A DNA stretch of 64,000 nt from Anagrus nilaparvatae (lineage: Eukaryota > Arthropoda > Insecta > Hymenoptera > Mymaridae): NCBI GenBank assembly GCA_022575985.1, contig JAKSXM010000137.1:15580001-15644000 (forward strand), written 5' to 3'. Below, one piece after another: positions 29,439 through 45,698 of the stretch (its first letter is position 1; the number at the start of each line of letters is the position of its first letter). The translations under genes and the position numbers were made by a program. The notes beneath the pieces are model-generated. The model was given only the letters and a program-made list of their open reading frames with translations. It had not been told where the DNA came from and did no database searches.

Positions 29439-30474
29439 CCAGTCAAATCGCGGAGGGGGGGGGGTGTATTTTCACTGGCCAACATGAGATTTGCTCTACT
29501 ATATGCTTTTTGGGTCGCTGATCACGAAAATCGGGGTCTTTTGAGATATTTTCGAAACATTCTTAAATTTGCAAAAGCTACCCCCAAAAAAGGTTTTTTT
29601 TCATAAAAAAAAACCTAACTGAGCTTCTAAACTTAGCCAAAAATTGGTCCAAGAGAGTTTTTTTGGAACGCTAATCAAGAATTTCAGGTAATTTTTTATG
29701 AATAATTAATATTTCACCCTTAAATTAGCAAAAACAACCCCTGATAAGGGTGCATTTGCAATTTTTGCACTTTGAGCGATCAAATTAGGTCGTAAGGGTT
29801 TTTTGGATCACTGATCAAGAATTCGGGGGAACTTTTTGTGAATAATTGATATTTCACCCTTTAATTAGCAATATCAACCCCTAAAAGGGTGCATTTATAG
29901 CAGTTTTCCTTTAAGGGGTTGTTTTTGATAATTAAAGGGTGAAATATTGATTATTCACAAAAAATTCCCCCGAATTCTCGATTGGCGACCCAAAAAACCC
30001 GTATGGACTTAATTTGGATGCTTAAAGTGCAAAAATAGCAAAAAAAAAACCCATAAAAAGGGTAATTTAAGGGTACATATTAAATATTCATAAAAAATTT
30101 CCCCAAATTCTTGATTAGCGTATGGAAAAACACGTATGGACCTAATCTGATCCCACAAAGTGCGAAAATAGCAAAAACACCCCCTTTCAGGGGTAATTTT
30201 TGCTAATTTAAGGGTGAAATATTAATTATTCATAAAAAAATTACTTCTTAATTAATTAAATAAATTAATTCTTGGCTAAATCTAGAAACTGCAGAGTTTG
30301 CTAATATATCAAAAAACCCCTTTTTGGGGGAATTTTTTGCAAATTTAAGGGTGTTCCGAAAATATCTCCCGAAAAGGACCCCGATTTTCGTGATCAGTGA
30401 CCCAACAAACATATAGTAGAGCAAATCTCATGTTGGCCAGTTAAAATACACCCTATAAACCGCGATTTGACTGG
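29439..30474. mobile_element. Foldback element, almost wholly palindromic (about 1.04 kb)
   Basis: The left arm starts CCAGTCAAATCGCGG (29439) and the right arm ends CCGCGATTTGACTGG (30474). The arms stay complementary for more than 200 bp, including TGGCCAACATGAGATTTGCT and GATCACGAAAATCGGGGTC. Each arm then carries repeats of about 150 bp with AATTAATATTTCACCCTT and GGGTGCATTT (near 29700 and 29850; reversed near 29910, 30060 and 30190). The centre lies near 29900-29915. No protein is encoded. The G-run after 29452 appears only in the left arm. Confidence 0.85.
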
Positions 30475-31501
30475 ATGCGAGTATATAATATATAATCAAT
30501 AACTTATACCAATTTTTATTCCTTAATTACAAGAAAATTAATGCTGTAAACAAGGTAAGATAACATTTAAACTTGAATACTTTCTCTATTTCATAAAGCT
30601 CTCGTTATTTTTAATATTCCTGGAAAGTCCTTAATTAATGATATGAAAAAAAAAATAAATTCTCTTTATTCTCAATGCAAAATTATTCAAAAGACTAAAG
30701 GTCAAGAAATGAATACAGGTAATCATAGCGATTTTTTTGCACCATTGGTTTTAAGGAAACAAATATATTAAGTGGTATATAGTTCGTGGGTTTATTTTAC
30801 AGCTCTAAAAATTGGTGCAATTGCGTGATTAATAAGTCCTAAAACCGAAATTATAATGAATCCCGAAATATAAATTACCCTAAGTAGTCCATATACCTAA
30901 AGTATTCTAAGTTCTTGTTCTTATATCATTCGAAGTCCCTAAATTGAATTCGATTTTTTAAAATACTCTAAGTCCATTTCACCCCCCTCCCCCTAAAAAC
31001 GTCAAATTTTTTTTCAATAATTTTGTTATTACAGAGTTATTACTTCTGTAGGTAATTATCGAACATTAGGAATTAATTAGGAATGCTAATCATTCTTGGA
31101 ATAACCCTAATTTTATTTTGAAATTTAATATTGATTGTTAAAATTTTAAAACTTCAATTTTATCCAGAGAGTCCTTTTACTTTTTTGGAAATTAATAATA
31201 AATTATTTAAATTTATAAATAGAAATTTTTTTGATTACTTAATTTGTAAAAAACAAGAAAAAAAAGTTTTAAAATGTATAAATATGTAATGCAATTCACT
31301 TTTTTCCAGTAGATGGATACGGCATTTTTTAAATTCGAAAGTAAAATGTGTTCTTCAGGGAATATAAGCACGTGAAATAATATACGTATTCTAAACACTC
31401 TACGTTTTTTGTTTTAAAAAATCAATTAATTTGATTAAAAAACCGCGTTTCAATTTTATTGGTGAAAAATAAAGTCATTTAAAAAGATAGTTTAGAAGAG
31501 T
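30475..31501. other. Intergenic DNA, nothing further seen
   Basis: Ordinary AT-rich sequence lies between the foldback element and the next small MITE. The minus-strand frame at 31213-31398 has no features of a real protein. Confidence 0.4.
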
Positions 31502-31640
31502 TTAAAGTCCTATCTACATTAGATTAATTTTATTTATTCCCATGTGCTTTGCCTATAGCAGGGCCTATATGTATATAGCAAAGAGTATAGTCAAAGCACA
31601 CATGATTAAAAAAAATTAATCTAATGTAGAAAGGACTTAA
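31502..31640. mobile_element. Small hairpin MITE (about 140 bp)
   Basis: TTAAAGTCCTATCTACATTA at the left is matched in reverse by TAATGTAGAAAGGACTTAA at the right. The arms continue inward (TTAGATTAATTTT / AAAATTAATCTAA, then ATGTGCTTTG / AAAGCACACAT). The whole unit can fold into one hairpin. It lies about 380 bp upstream of the F-box gene. Confidence 0.65.
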
Positions 31641-32018
31641 AAGTATCCCGGAAGTGTGCAATCAGGGAACAGGCGAATTGTAATCGAATTGAAATCTATT
31701 TTGTTTTTATAGAATTCTTTCGTACATTTTTGAAATCTTTTTATCTAAATTCATACACTTTGGCGTAAGTTTTTGACGACAATTTACTTTTTTCAACACT
31801 TATGAATATATTTGCCATTTTTTATATTTTTACCAGTGAGTCCAAATGAAAAGTGCTATATTTGCTATATGTGTATAAAAAATTATATGGCTTTTTTATT
31901 TGAACTGTAGGATCTATAAGGTAGAATATATTTTAATACTTTATATTTAATGTGCAAAATATTTTTGTACCTTATGTAGCCTCTAAATTTTCTTTTTCAG
32001 CTTCCAAAGGTAAAGATA

Positions 32019-33701
32019 ATGGAGTTTATTAATGACGATTGTCTTGATCATATTTTCTCTTTCCTCCCTATGATTGATAGAATAAAGGCAGAAGAAGTAT
32101 GTAAACGTTGGCAATGTTTAGCTCAGAGGTCTTGGGTGCACTTTCCAAAATTAGATTTATCAAAAGATACTTGGGGAAGCTGGATCTTTGGTCCTGATCA
32201 AGCAGTAACAATACATAATGATCATATTCTTCAAAATGTTTTACAAAAGTACGGATTTTACTTCAAAAGCATTGAGTTAACATATTATCATTCTCCCAAT
32301 AACAATAATTTTTATAATGGAGAATATTTAAGTATTAATTGCATAAGGCACTGCGTTAATCTAGAAAAAGTTATTCTAAGAGCATCATTTAAAATTATTT
32401 TTGCACATATTATGAATATGATCAGTCATTGTAATAACATTTTGGAATTAAATTTAACAAATCTACAAATTGGTAAAAACGAATTGAATGATTTTTCTGA
32501 TCTTGAAACTAAATTGATTAATTTATGCTCAAAAAATAAAAAATTAAAAGTTATAAATTTATTTAGAATTAATGTCAGTGATAATTTTTTGAAAAATTGT
32601 TTAACAGATTCAATTAATACCCTTGCTTTACAAGAGGCTTCTGTACCGATTGAAATTATTAATTTAGAAAATTATAATTTTAATTTCAAAAATTTAACAA
32701 CCTTAATATTATGCTTGGGTTGTTCTGAAAAAAATAAAAGTCTTATGAATGCAATTTCTATTAATGGCTACAATATAACAGAATTAGATTTAAATTTAAA
32801 CAAAATGTCTTATGAAAAGGAACTTGAGCAACTATTTTCAATCTCTAAACTTGAAAAATTGAGTCTTAGAAATTCAAATATTACAGGAAGTTGTTTATTA
32901 AATTTAAAAGAGGACTATATTAAATCTATAGTGCTACAAGATTGTGATTGTATTGAAATTTTTTATTTAGTTTGTATACTCAAAAAATTAAAAAAATTAA
33001 TAACAATAAATATGTGCTTTTCTGGTACTTTATCGTTGACTAATCAATATTTAGAAGTAATATCAAAACATTCAGGGTTAGAACATTTACAATTAGAGTG
33101 TTTATCCAAGAGCATGGTGACATTTAACTGTTTAAATTTGATACTGTTATTGAATAATTTAAAAACTTTATCTCTCTCAAAAAATTCCTGTGTAACTGAC
33201 GATTTTTTGTTAGCTGTCAGTAAGAACTTATTAAACTTATCAAATTTAGAAATTGTATTTTGTAAAAATGTCACTGATGAAGGTATGAAACATTTAAGTA
33301 AATTACCGAACTTAAAACACTTGTATGTAGCTGGATTAAAAATAACAGGAGAAGGCTTCGGTATCATGCCATACTTAATAACATTAAAGTGTAACTTTTG
33401 TTTCAATATAAAGTATGAATATTTACTTAAAATTATTGAAAATTTTTTAGATTTACAATATTTTAATATCTGCTCTTGTTTTGGACTTGAAAAAACTAAC
33501 AAGTTTTTAAAACTTGCTTACGAAGCTTTTTCTAAAAGTTCAAATAACAAGAAAATATTAACAATTCTAACTGATGTAGGTGATATTTTTACAGAAAAAG
33601 TCAATCCAAATTTGAAATTTATAGTTTTGGACAAAGAACCTTATTATTGGTTGTTTACTCCAAAAGATTACTTAAAATTACCTGAGTATCAATTTACTTA
33701 A
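32019..33701 (+). CDS. F-box and leucine-rich-repeat protein, intronless
   Basis: A single 560-codon frame. Residues about 1-45 form an F-box (INDDCLDHIFSFLPMIDRIK, then EEVCKRWQCLAQRSW), which binds Skp1 in SCF ubiquitin ligases. The rest is leucine-rich repeats of the RNI/FBXL type with irregular spacing (for example NLEKVILRAS, LEKLSLRNSNITG, GLEHLQLECLSK, LKTLSLSKNSCVTDDFLLAV, NLSNLEIVFCKNVTDEGMKH). These repeats would select the substrate. No signal peptide is seen. An acceptor-like TCTTTTTCAG about 19 bp before the ATG suggests a spliced 5' UTR. AATAAA occurs at 33823. It is the only intronless coding gene here, so a retrocopy or a member of an expanded wasp F-box/LRR family is possible. 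The orthologue is not recognised. Confidence 0.85.
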   Translation: MEFINDDCLDHIFSFLPMIDRIKAEEVCKRWQCLAQRSWVHFPKLDLSKDTWGSWIFGPDQAVTIHNDHILQNVLQKYGFYFKSIELTYYHSPNNNNFYNGEYLSINCIRHCVNLEKVILRASFKIIFAHIMNMISHCNNILELNLTNLQIGKNELNDFSDLETKLINLCSKNKKLKVINLFRINVSDNFLKNCLTDSINTLALQEASVPIEIINLENYNFNFKNLTTLILCLGCSEKNKSLMNAISINGYNITELDLNLNKMSYEKELEQLFSISKLEKLSLRNSNITGSCLLNLKEDYIKSIVLQDCDCIEIFYLVCILKKLKKLITINMCFSGTLSLTNQYLEVISKHSGLEHLQLECLSKSMVTFNCLNLILLLNNLKTLSLSKNSCVTDDFLLAVSKNLLNLSNLEIVFCKNVTDEGMKHLSKLPNLKHLYVAGLKITGEGFGIMPYLITLKCNFCFNIKYEYLLKIIENFLDLQYFNICSCFGLEKTNKFLKLAYEAFSKSSNNKKILTILTDVGDIFTEKVNPNLKFIVLDKEPYYWLFTPKDYLKLPEYQFT

Positions 33702-34230
33702 TCATTCATATTAAAATTATTATCATTAAAATGTTTAATCAAGTAAATCTAAATATGAAATGGTTTATAAAAAATTTCAGGAGAGGAATCCATACGCTGA
33801 TATTTTTGAAAGTTACTGTAAAAATAAAGCAAACTTTAATATATTTTATATTGATTATATTAATACAGTGAATCCTATCAGCAGTTGTAACAATAAAATA
33901 TTACATTATAAATAATATATATATATAATTAAGTATAAATAATATAAGAAATATAAGTTAAAACTTATGTCAATAAATTATGCTATACATAATTGTATAT
34001 GATAGTGTTATTTTTTATAAACATATAATTTTTTTTTGTAGAATATAAAAATAAACTTGTTTAAGCAAAATAACATTTCTTTGTATCATTTAATATTTAT
34101 TAAGTTTTATTTTTTTTTTTAATGAAAAATTAAAAGCACAATATAATTCCAAAATATTGTTTATAATTTTATTTTCCAAATAATGTACAAATATTCAAAA
34201 AGTTACGCGTTACACAATTTAGACGCGTGT
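33702..34230. other. 3' UTR of the F-box gene and AT-rich spacer
   Basis: The stretch holds the likely polyadenylation signal at 33823 and AT microsatellite-like sequence (ATATATATAT near 33918). No gene is seen. Confidence 0.4.
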
Positions 34231-34622
34231 AAGCGAATCAGAGCACTTTAATTTTACTCGACGTCCCATCAGCTTAATTTTAATTAAAATAAAAAAAGAA
34301 ATTAAAAAAATGTTCTATCAAAAATTCTGCAGATTCAATAACTCTTTCTTTTCAGGGAAAATTTTCCTAAAACAGTATAATAAATAAAAGAAAATTTTAT
34401 ATCAAAAAATCGTCTGCTCCAACGCAATGGCAGAGCAGACGATTTTCTGATACAAATTTTTCTTTTATTTATTATACTGCTTTAGGAAAATTTTCTCTGA
34501 CAAGGAAGAGTTATTCCATTTGCAGAATTTTTCTTAGATCATTTTTCTAATTTTCTTTTTTTATTTTAATTAAAATTAAACTGATGGAATAATTAGAAAA
34601 ATTACAGTGCTCTGATTCGTTT
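34231..34622. mobile_element. 392-bp near-perfect palindrome (MITE) 5' of LSM1
   Basis: The arms run from CGAATCAGAGCAC (34233) to GTGCTCTGATTCG (34620) and stay complementary to the centre near 34427. There CGTCTGCTC and GAGCAGACG flank a loop of roughly ten bases. Blocks such as TTTAATTTTAATTAAAATAA and AGTATAATAAATAAAAGAAA recur inverted with few mismatches. The element ends about 160 bp before the LSM1 start codon, so it may overlap that promoter or 5' UTR. Confidence 0.85.
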
Positions 34623-34781
34623 AAACACACCAAAATGGCGTCCATGCAGTTACCCCCACCAATTATACAAAAATGCTGTAATGTTTATAACATTAACCTC
34701 CATGGTTTATAATATTATTGTTGTAAAAATATGACTTTATTTTTCTAACAAATATTATTGTTTTATTTTTGCATTAAAAAA

Positions 34782-35504
34782 ATGAATATTGTACCAGGTA
34801 CCGCTTCACTCTTAGATGAGTTGGACAGTAAGTTTCAATTTATTATTTTTTTCATTCATAATAATAGCAAAATTCTTTTATATTTATATTGAGGTTAAGT
34901 ATCTGACAAAAAATTTTTTCAAACTGAAAAATCATTAAACTATAAAAAATGCATATCAAATAGATTTCAAATGCTTACAACTTTTGATTTGATTTAAGAC
35001 TTAACAATATTTTTTTACGTTTTTTGTAATTATTTTCAAAATTTGAAAATTACAATGAAAATTTGTAAATAATTTTGTTTAGAAAAACTAATGGTTCTTT
35101 TACGAGATGGAAGGACATTAATTGGTTACTTGAGAAGTGTAGATCAATTTGCCAATTTAGTTCTTCACAAAACCATTGAGAGGATTCATGTTGGTAAAGA
35201 ATATGGAGATATACCAAGAGGTGTTTTCATCGTTCGAGGAGAAAATGTTGTTTTATTAGGAGAAATAGTAAGTTAGTTAATTAACGTATTAAAGAGTTTT
35301 ATTAAATTAATTTAATATAAATTTTTATAGGATAAGGATAAGGAAAAAAGTTTACCTTTAAGTGAAATTTCAGTTGATGACATTCTTGATGCTCAAAGAA
35401 GAGAACAAGAATCAAAACAAGATCAAGAAAGATTAATGAATAAAGCTCTTAAAGATAGAGGCTTGTCTTATATACCTGATTTGGGAAATGACGATATGTT
35501 TTGA
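34782..35504 (+). CDS. LSM1: U6 snRNA-associated Sm-like protein LSm1
   Basis: LSm1 heads the cytoplasmic LSm1-7 ring that binds the 3' end of deadenylated mRNA and promotes decapping in P-bodies. Three exons: 34782-34827, 35083-35267 and 35331-35504, giving 134 aa (human 133). The start [20 protein letters not shown] matches human MNYMPGTASLIEDIDKK. The Sm1 motif is [20 protein letters not shown], and the Sm2 motif is [15 protein letters not shown]. The C-terminal tail ([24 protein letters not shown]) is the LSm1-specific extension that separates it from other Sm proteins. All introns are GT-AG. Confidence 0.97.
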
Positions 35505-36681
35505 ATTTTTTTATTAGTAAAAATAGGTTAAATTTTTTCACGTTTTTACTCAGTCTGAACTATTTGTAAATCTTATAATTTCAAAAAAAATTATTTTAAT
35601 ATTGTGTACTATTATTTTAAACAAATGTAAATAAGAGAGTCAAGGGATAGATGTTTATTTTTAATATTTTAGGTTGTATAACTTGTTAAGACTGTGAATA
35701 ATTTAAAAAAGTAAATTTATTATATATAAATATAAAAAATAGTTTTTTTATAAGCTTTTTTTTGTAAGTAGTTTTCGTTTATAAAAGTGTGTACAATTAC
35801 AAAAAAAAAAAAAAAAAAACACCAATATTTTCGATTGTTTAACAATGAGTAATATAGTATTTTTTTATTAATATAAATTTTATTGTGTGTATATAATAAT
35901 ATAAACTATTTTCTCAGTCCAAGAAATAAAAGAAAAATTTGGATAAAAATATTGCAGCAAAATTTTTTAAAAATCCTACAATTATATCCATTTTTTTATC
36001 AACATTTATCGCATATTTTTAAGGTAATTTTTTCTTTTATTTTTAATTTTATTTTTTTTGTTTTTTGAAAAACGATATAAAATATAAATTTTTTCCCCAA
36101 ATAATACATTTTTTTTTAAATCGATGCTGCTTATGTAAATTTTGTACATAGTATTGCAGATTTTTTTAAAGAAAATTTTTTAATTTTATATAAACTTAAT
36201 TACTTACTATACTAATAGAATTCTTTGTTGGAAAACTTTATTTTAGAAATGAATTTTTTTTTAAATTCAGTTTTTTTTGCTTAAAAAATATCAAGATTTA
36301 AATTTTGTTTCCAGTAAACACTGATGAATTTTCAAATTATTTGTATTTTCCTAAAAAGTTCTTAAACTTGTGAATTTATAAAAAAAAATCGTAAATTTAC
36401 AAACAGTTTGTTTAAAAATAGAAAAGTTACCAATTTCTTTGTGAAATTTGTTTTTTTTTTATAAATATGCCATTTATTATTAATTTACGACTTTCAATAT
36501 AAATCAACAAATTTTTCACAAATGCAACTAATTGAAAAAAATTTCATTTTATGAAAATTTATTAGTTATTACTTACTTTCAACAATTTAAAAAAAGACAA
36601 TATTAAACGTAAAAATTTTTATAGGCATATTTACATGTATTTCCGTCACAATAACTTTTTGTCAAAAGCATTTTATAACAA
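35505..36681. other. Convergent 3' region between LSM1 and the RhoGAP gene
   Basis: AT-rich sequence with an A-run at 35800-35819. It probably contains the 3' UTRs of both genes. No open frame of interest, RNA gene or strong repeat is present. Confidence 0.4.
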
Positions 36682-39600
36682 TCAAAAAGACGTTTCTGGA
36701 AGAAAATCTTTTAACTTTAAAGAATTGAGAGTTGACTCACTTAACTGTTTTTGCATTAAAATTTGTTTTGAAGGTGAATTAATTTTTTCTGAATCATCTG
36801 ATATTGAATTTTTCCAAATCTCTTGTTGAGAATTATTATTCTTTTTCATCGGCGAATAATTTTCATCTTCAAATTTTTTATTATAATCACCACTTTCATT
36901 ATTTGTTAAATCTTGTTTAATAATATCAGAAACACGATTATTTTTCTCATCATCATTTAATGCATTCAAATCAGATTCAGATTGTTCATAATCTCCTGTA
37001 CGAGACGTAAAACTTAAATCAACAGGGCTTGCTGTCAAAACGCTTCTTGAAAGTCGATATTCTTTAAATGTACTAGTCATTGATAAAACGCTACTTCTTT
37101 GCAAAATATTTTGAGAATATGTGTTAGTACAGCTATTATCGTGATTATTAATTTTACTCTGACTCTCTGCTTCATTTTCATTTGATTCTTTTAAATTTGT
37201 ATTTGAATTACTTTGAATTGAACTACTACTGTTCAAAGTTGATAGATTACATATATTTGAAGCAGATATCATAACAACTGGTTTTCGAGACCTTGGAGTC
37301 ATCATAGTTTCCTGAAATATTTTTTATTATAAATACAAACAATTTTGATTTTTCAAAAGACTTTAGTTTTTAACTATTATTCTAGAAACAACTAAAAATA
37401 AAGTGGCCTTATCTACCTTATTTACAGGGGATTATAAAATTGATTTATTATTGCAATACTTTTAAAATGATGTAAACCGAGAAATTTATTTCAAAAAAAT
37501 GAAAAAGAAAAAAGAACATACCTGCATAGCCTTACTCATTTTGTTAGCACTTTGGGTAATAGGACTTGTACTTTTTTCATCACTTATAGGAGTTAACATA
37601 TAATCACAAAGTCCTAAACTTTTTCTTAATAAATTTGATGGTGTTGATGTATGAATAGCACATCTATTGCGTAATTTATGCTGCGTCAAGGGAGATAAAA
37701 TATAAGAAGCTTTCTCATTAGATTTGTTAGAAAAAGTAGGTTCAGTTTGATTTTTTTTTTCAATATTTAAATTTTCAGTTTCATTTGTCATTTTTATTGA
37801 ATCTAAATTTCTTATTACTGGAAGTTCAGGGTTTGAAACTTGTCTTTTTAATTCATTACTACTGTCTGTATCTTGCATTTGAATTTGTGAAGAGTACAAA
37901 TTTGGTGGTTCGCTTAAATTTCTTGAACATCTGTTTATTTTGTGAGATACTTCATGGCTTGCCTCTAAATTCGAAATATCTTGAATACATTTTTTAATTT
38001 CAATATCCTCTTTACTGCTTATACAATCTTTTTCTAAACTACTTGCATTTGAATTTTCCAAACTTACTGAACTACTATTTAAATTTCTTGAAATGGCGAG
38101 ATTCTTATTTTCAAAAGTTTTGTAGTTATCTGCACTAAGTTCATCATCCGATTTGCTTAGCATTTTTGGTAACAAAATAGTATTTTCATATGTCTGCAAA
38201 AAAATTTATAAAATTAATATGTCTAAAAAAAAAAAAAAAAAGAAACTTCATCAACTTACATTAGAGAGCATATTTTCTTCGCTGCTAGATCTACTAAAGT
38301 TACAAGAATATTTAGGATCCATAACTTTTTTATTTCCAACAACTTTCTTTTGAAATATATGTTTTTTTATTGAATCACTTAAACTTTTAGTTTTACAAGT
38401 ACTGATTTTTATATGCCTCGGAGTTCCTTGACCATTTTCTTTATTAAACTGTTTCACTAATCTACGTTTCTTAGCAGATTCTGGTAGAGTTTGAATATGG
38501 GCATACAATTGTGCTAAGGCTGCTTGAGTGTCTTGCGTTGCAGTGGCTTTTGCTGTTAATTTACGATCAACAAAACTAAATACTGTATGCGCCGTACCAG
38601 TTGTATCTGAAGTAGATTCGTTTGGCTAAAAAATCCAATAGTTACTTAAAATTGCAATGTTTTGTAATAACATATAATTTAAAATAATTACATCAGGTAT
38701 TTGAGGACTTATTAGTTTTTTTTCGTGTTCAATCCAAAATGCTCTGATATCAGTCATCAATTTTGGGGGTATTTCAAATAGTTCTTTTCCTTTTTTTATC
38801 ATAAAAGAAATAAGACCCGAGAGATTCTGAGAATTAAGATGTAAAGCTTCTGGAGATAATTTTCTTGGACATAATAAATGCGGTGTAAATAAAGTTGCAA
38901 GTGTATTGCAATTCATTTTGTTACTATGTTCAAGAGCAGCAGTTTTATTTAATAGATAAATAATATGTTTTAACAATATTCTATTCAATGTGGGAAGAAG
39001 TAATAATAGTAATTGAAGAGATCTTAATAATCTTGCTTCGTGTGTATTATTAGTAGAACTACAAAACTCTGTTAAAAAATAAGTAAATATTAAAGCAAAA
39101 TCTAGTTTATTTTAAAAAATTTATTAGTTTAAAAGTGCATTACCTGCAATTTGACAGTAAGCAGGATAGTAATGATCTGTTAGAACAGGTTCTGATAAAT
39201 CAGCTAAGTAGCCTTTTAATACAGATGCACAATCATGTACACTGTATTTTCCACTGCTTAGGTCTAATGGTAATCCTCGAGTTAGAGCAGTTTTTAATTC
39301 TTGTTGTCTAGTTAATTTTCCTGTACGACGAAAAATACCTTCTTGCTCAATACCTGTATTTATTAGAAAATTAAAGTTACTAGAAATTACATTTCATTTA
39401 CTTTGTAACTTACACTTGTCTTCTGACAGCCAAGTCACTAATTGTTTTATTTGATTGATTCCATCTTTTGTTAAAGTAACACCTTCTGATCCCTTGGATA
39501 AATTCATTGTTGCTTTTGGTTTTTTTGAAAAATTTAATATTCCCCATTTTTTCAATTTAGCTTTTTCGGTTGCTGTATCATTTCTTTAAATTGTAAATTG

Positions 39601-39810
39601 GGAAAATCAACATATTAATGCATAGATTATTTCTCAATATTTACATTTTTTTTAATCATAAGATTTAACAAAAAGCTTTACTCACTCTTCTGAGTTTAAA
39701 TCCAGTTCAAAAGACAAATGCATTCTTACTAGTGTATAAAATTGCTCCGAATTTATCTTACGCATTCTATAGGCTAAATTACCATCCAATCCATTATTAA
39801 AGTCTTCCAT
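36682..39810 (-). CDS. ARHGAP19: Rho GTPase-activating protein, ARHGAP19/RhoGAP54D type
   Basis: Stimulates GTP hydrolysis by Rho GTPases; human ARHGAP19 controls RhoA in cell division. Seven exons: 39686-39810, 39414-39583, 39144-39353, 38692-39068, 38260-38625, 37522-38193 and 36682-37311 (849 aa). The RhoGAP domain spans about residues 60-265, with the arginine finger in GIFRRTG (Arg about 107), LADLSEPVLTDHYYPAYCQI and MNCNTLATLFTPHLLCPRKL. Family-specific sequence follows: TLPESAKKRRLVKQFNKENG, as in human PESAKKKQLIRQFNKQ. The last two exons (about 430 aa) are a Ser/Asn-rich, probably disordered tail, so the protein is longer than human (494 aa). The start MEDFNNGLDGNLAYRMRKIN lies 507 bp from the divergent DHX8 start. 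Confidence 0.93.
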
Positions 39811-40316
39811 CGTTTCTTCAAGAATTCATATAAAATTTTTTTACAAAATATCATCTATTATTGTTTTTCATTATATATATTTATCCTAATAATATATATC
39901 ACAATGCAGCTAGAATATTTTTACAGTTATTTTTTATACGGTTATATATTTCAGGTTAGAATCATACATTATTATTTAACAACCGATAAGTTGAAATAAA
40001 AAAATTTTTTATAACAAGGAACTTTTATATATTTTTGTAAACATTAACTACTTTTTCTTTACATTTTAAACCGCAAATATCAGAAGTACTTTAATTTTTA
40101 GAATAAAAAATCAGACGTTTTTTTATTTTTAATCAGCTGTAAACAAATTTAAATTTTAGTATAGAGGGTGCTGTTTTATCTAGTTAGCATTTTTTAGCGT
40201 TCAAGAATCAAAATGCGCAAATGTATATACACATAAGTTATAAACAAAATTAATAATTAATAAATCGTATTTTTTTTTTTTTTTAATAAAAATGATTTTA
40301 TAAAAAAATTAAAACC
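39811..40316. promoter_or_regulatory. Bidirectional promoter region of RhoGAP and DHX8
   Basis: The 506 bp between the two divergent start codons must hold both promoters and 5' UTRs. No TATA box or other core element stands out on either strand. A T-run precedes the DHX8 leader near 40270. Confidence 0.45.
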
Positions 40317-44941
<4,625 letters not shown>

Positions 44942-45698
44942 ATCAATTGTTGGTGCTTTGATATTTTAATGAATTTTATCATTTTTGATGATAAAAATGT
45001 GTAAATATTATATTGTATTCAAATTAGTTTATATTATATTTTAATAATAATAAAATGTATGCAACTAAAGATTATATATATTCATATATATGTATATAAT
45101 AAAATATGGACCCCTATTTTTTTAATATTAAAATACTAATGTAAACTGTCTTAATTTTTAATTAATTTAATCAAATATTTGATTGTATGCATGAATGTAT
45201 GTATGTATGTATATGAATAATCTATTATAGAAAATCATAAAAACAAAAATATCTTTAAAATTGTTAGTCTTTTATAATTAACAGGATACTTTAAAAATAA
45301 CTATTTATTTAACTAAAAATGAGTGTGCGATACTACTGTGCAACACACAGGCAATTGTACAAATATAAAGAATAAATATTGTATATAACATCATTATTTA
45401 TCCAGTTTCGTCAATAAATTTTCATCTACATAAACATTTTTTAATACTTATTTTTTACCTTTATTAACAAATATATTATAATAAAAAACCGACCTCATGT
45501 AAAAAATTTGTAATTTTTGTTGATGCAAAATAGGTATACCCTATAGGGTAGTGTACGACCTGCGTATACATATTAGTGCTTATACATCCATTTCTGAGAC
45601 AGCGCGTAAATTATTGACTTCAAATTAACTGTTCGTGTAGTAGCTGTACTAGTTAAGTGCTGTACTTACGGCTGTACTGCTGTACCAGCTTCACGGAC
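44942..45698. other. Spacer between DHX8 and the polyamine oxidase gene
   Basis: Contains the DHX8 3' UTR, a short TATG/TGTA repeat at 45190-45212, and, at 45540-45698, less AT-rich sequence that is probably the oxidase promoter and 5' UTR. An upstream in-frame ATG at 45657 would add 14 residues. Confidence 0.4.

Noticed and set aside
33044..33502. Minus-strand 152-codon frame
   Set aside because: A shadow of the F-box/LRR coding sequence on the other strand; the plus frame has clear domains.
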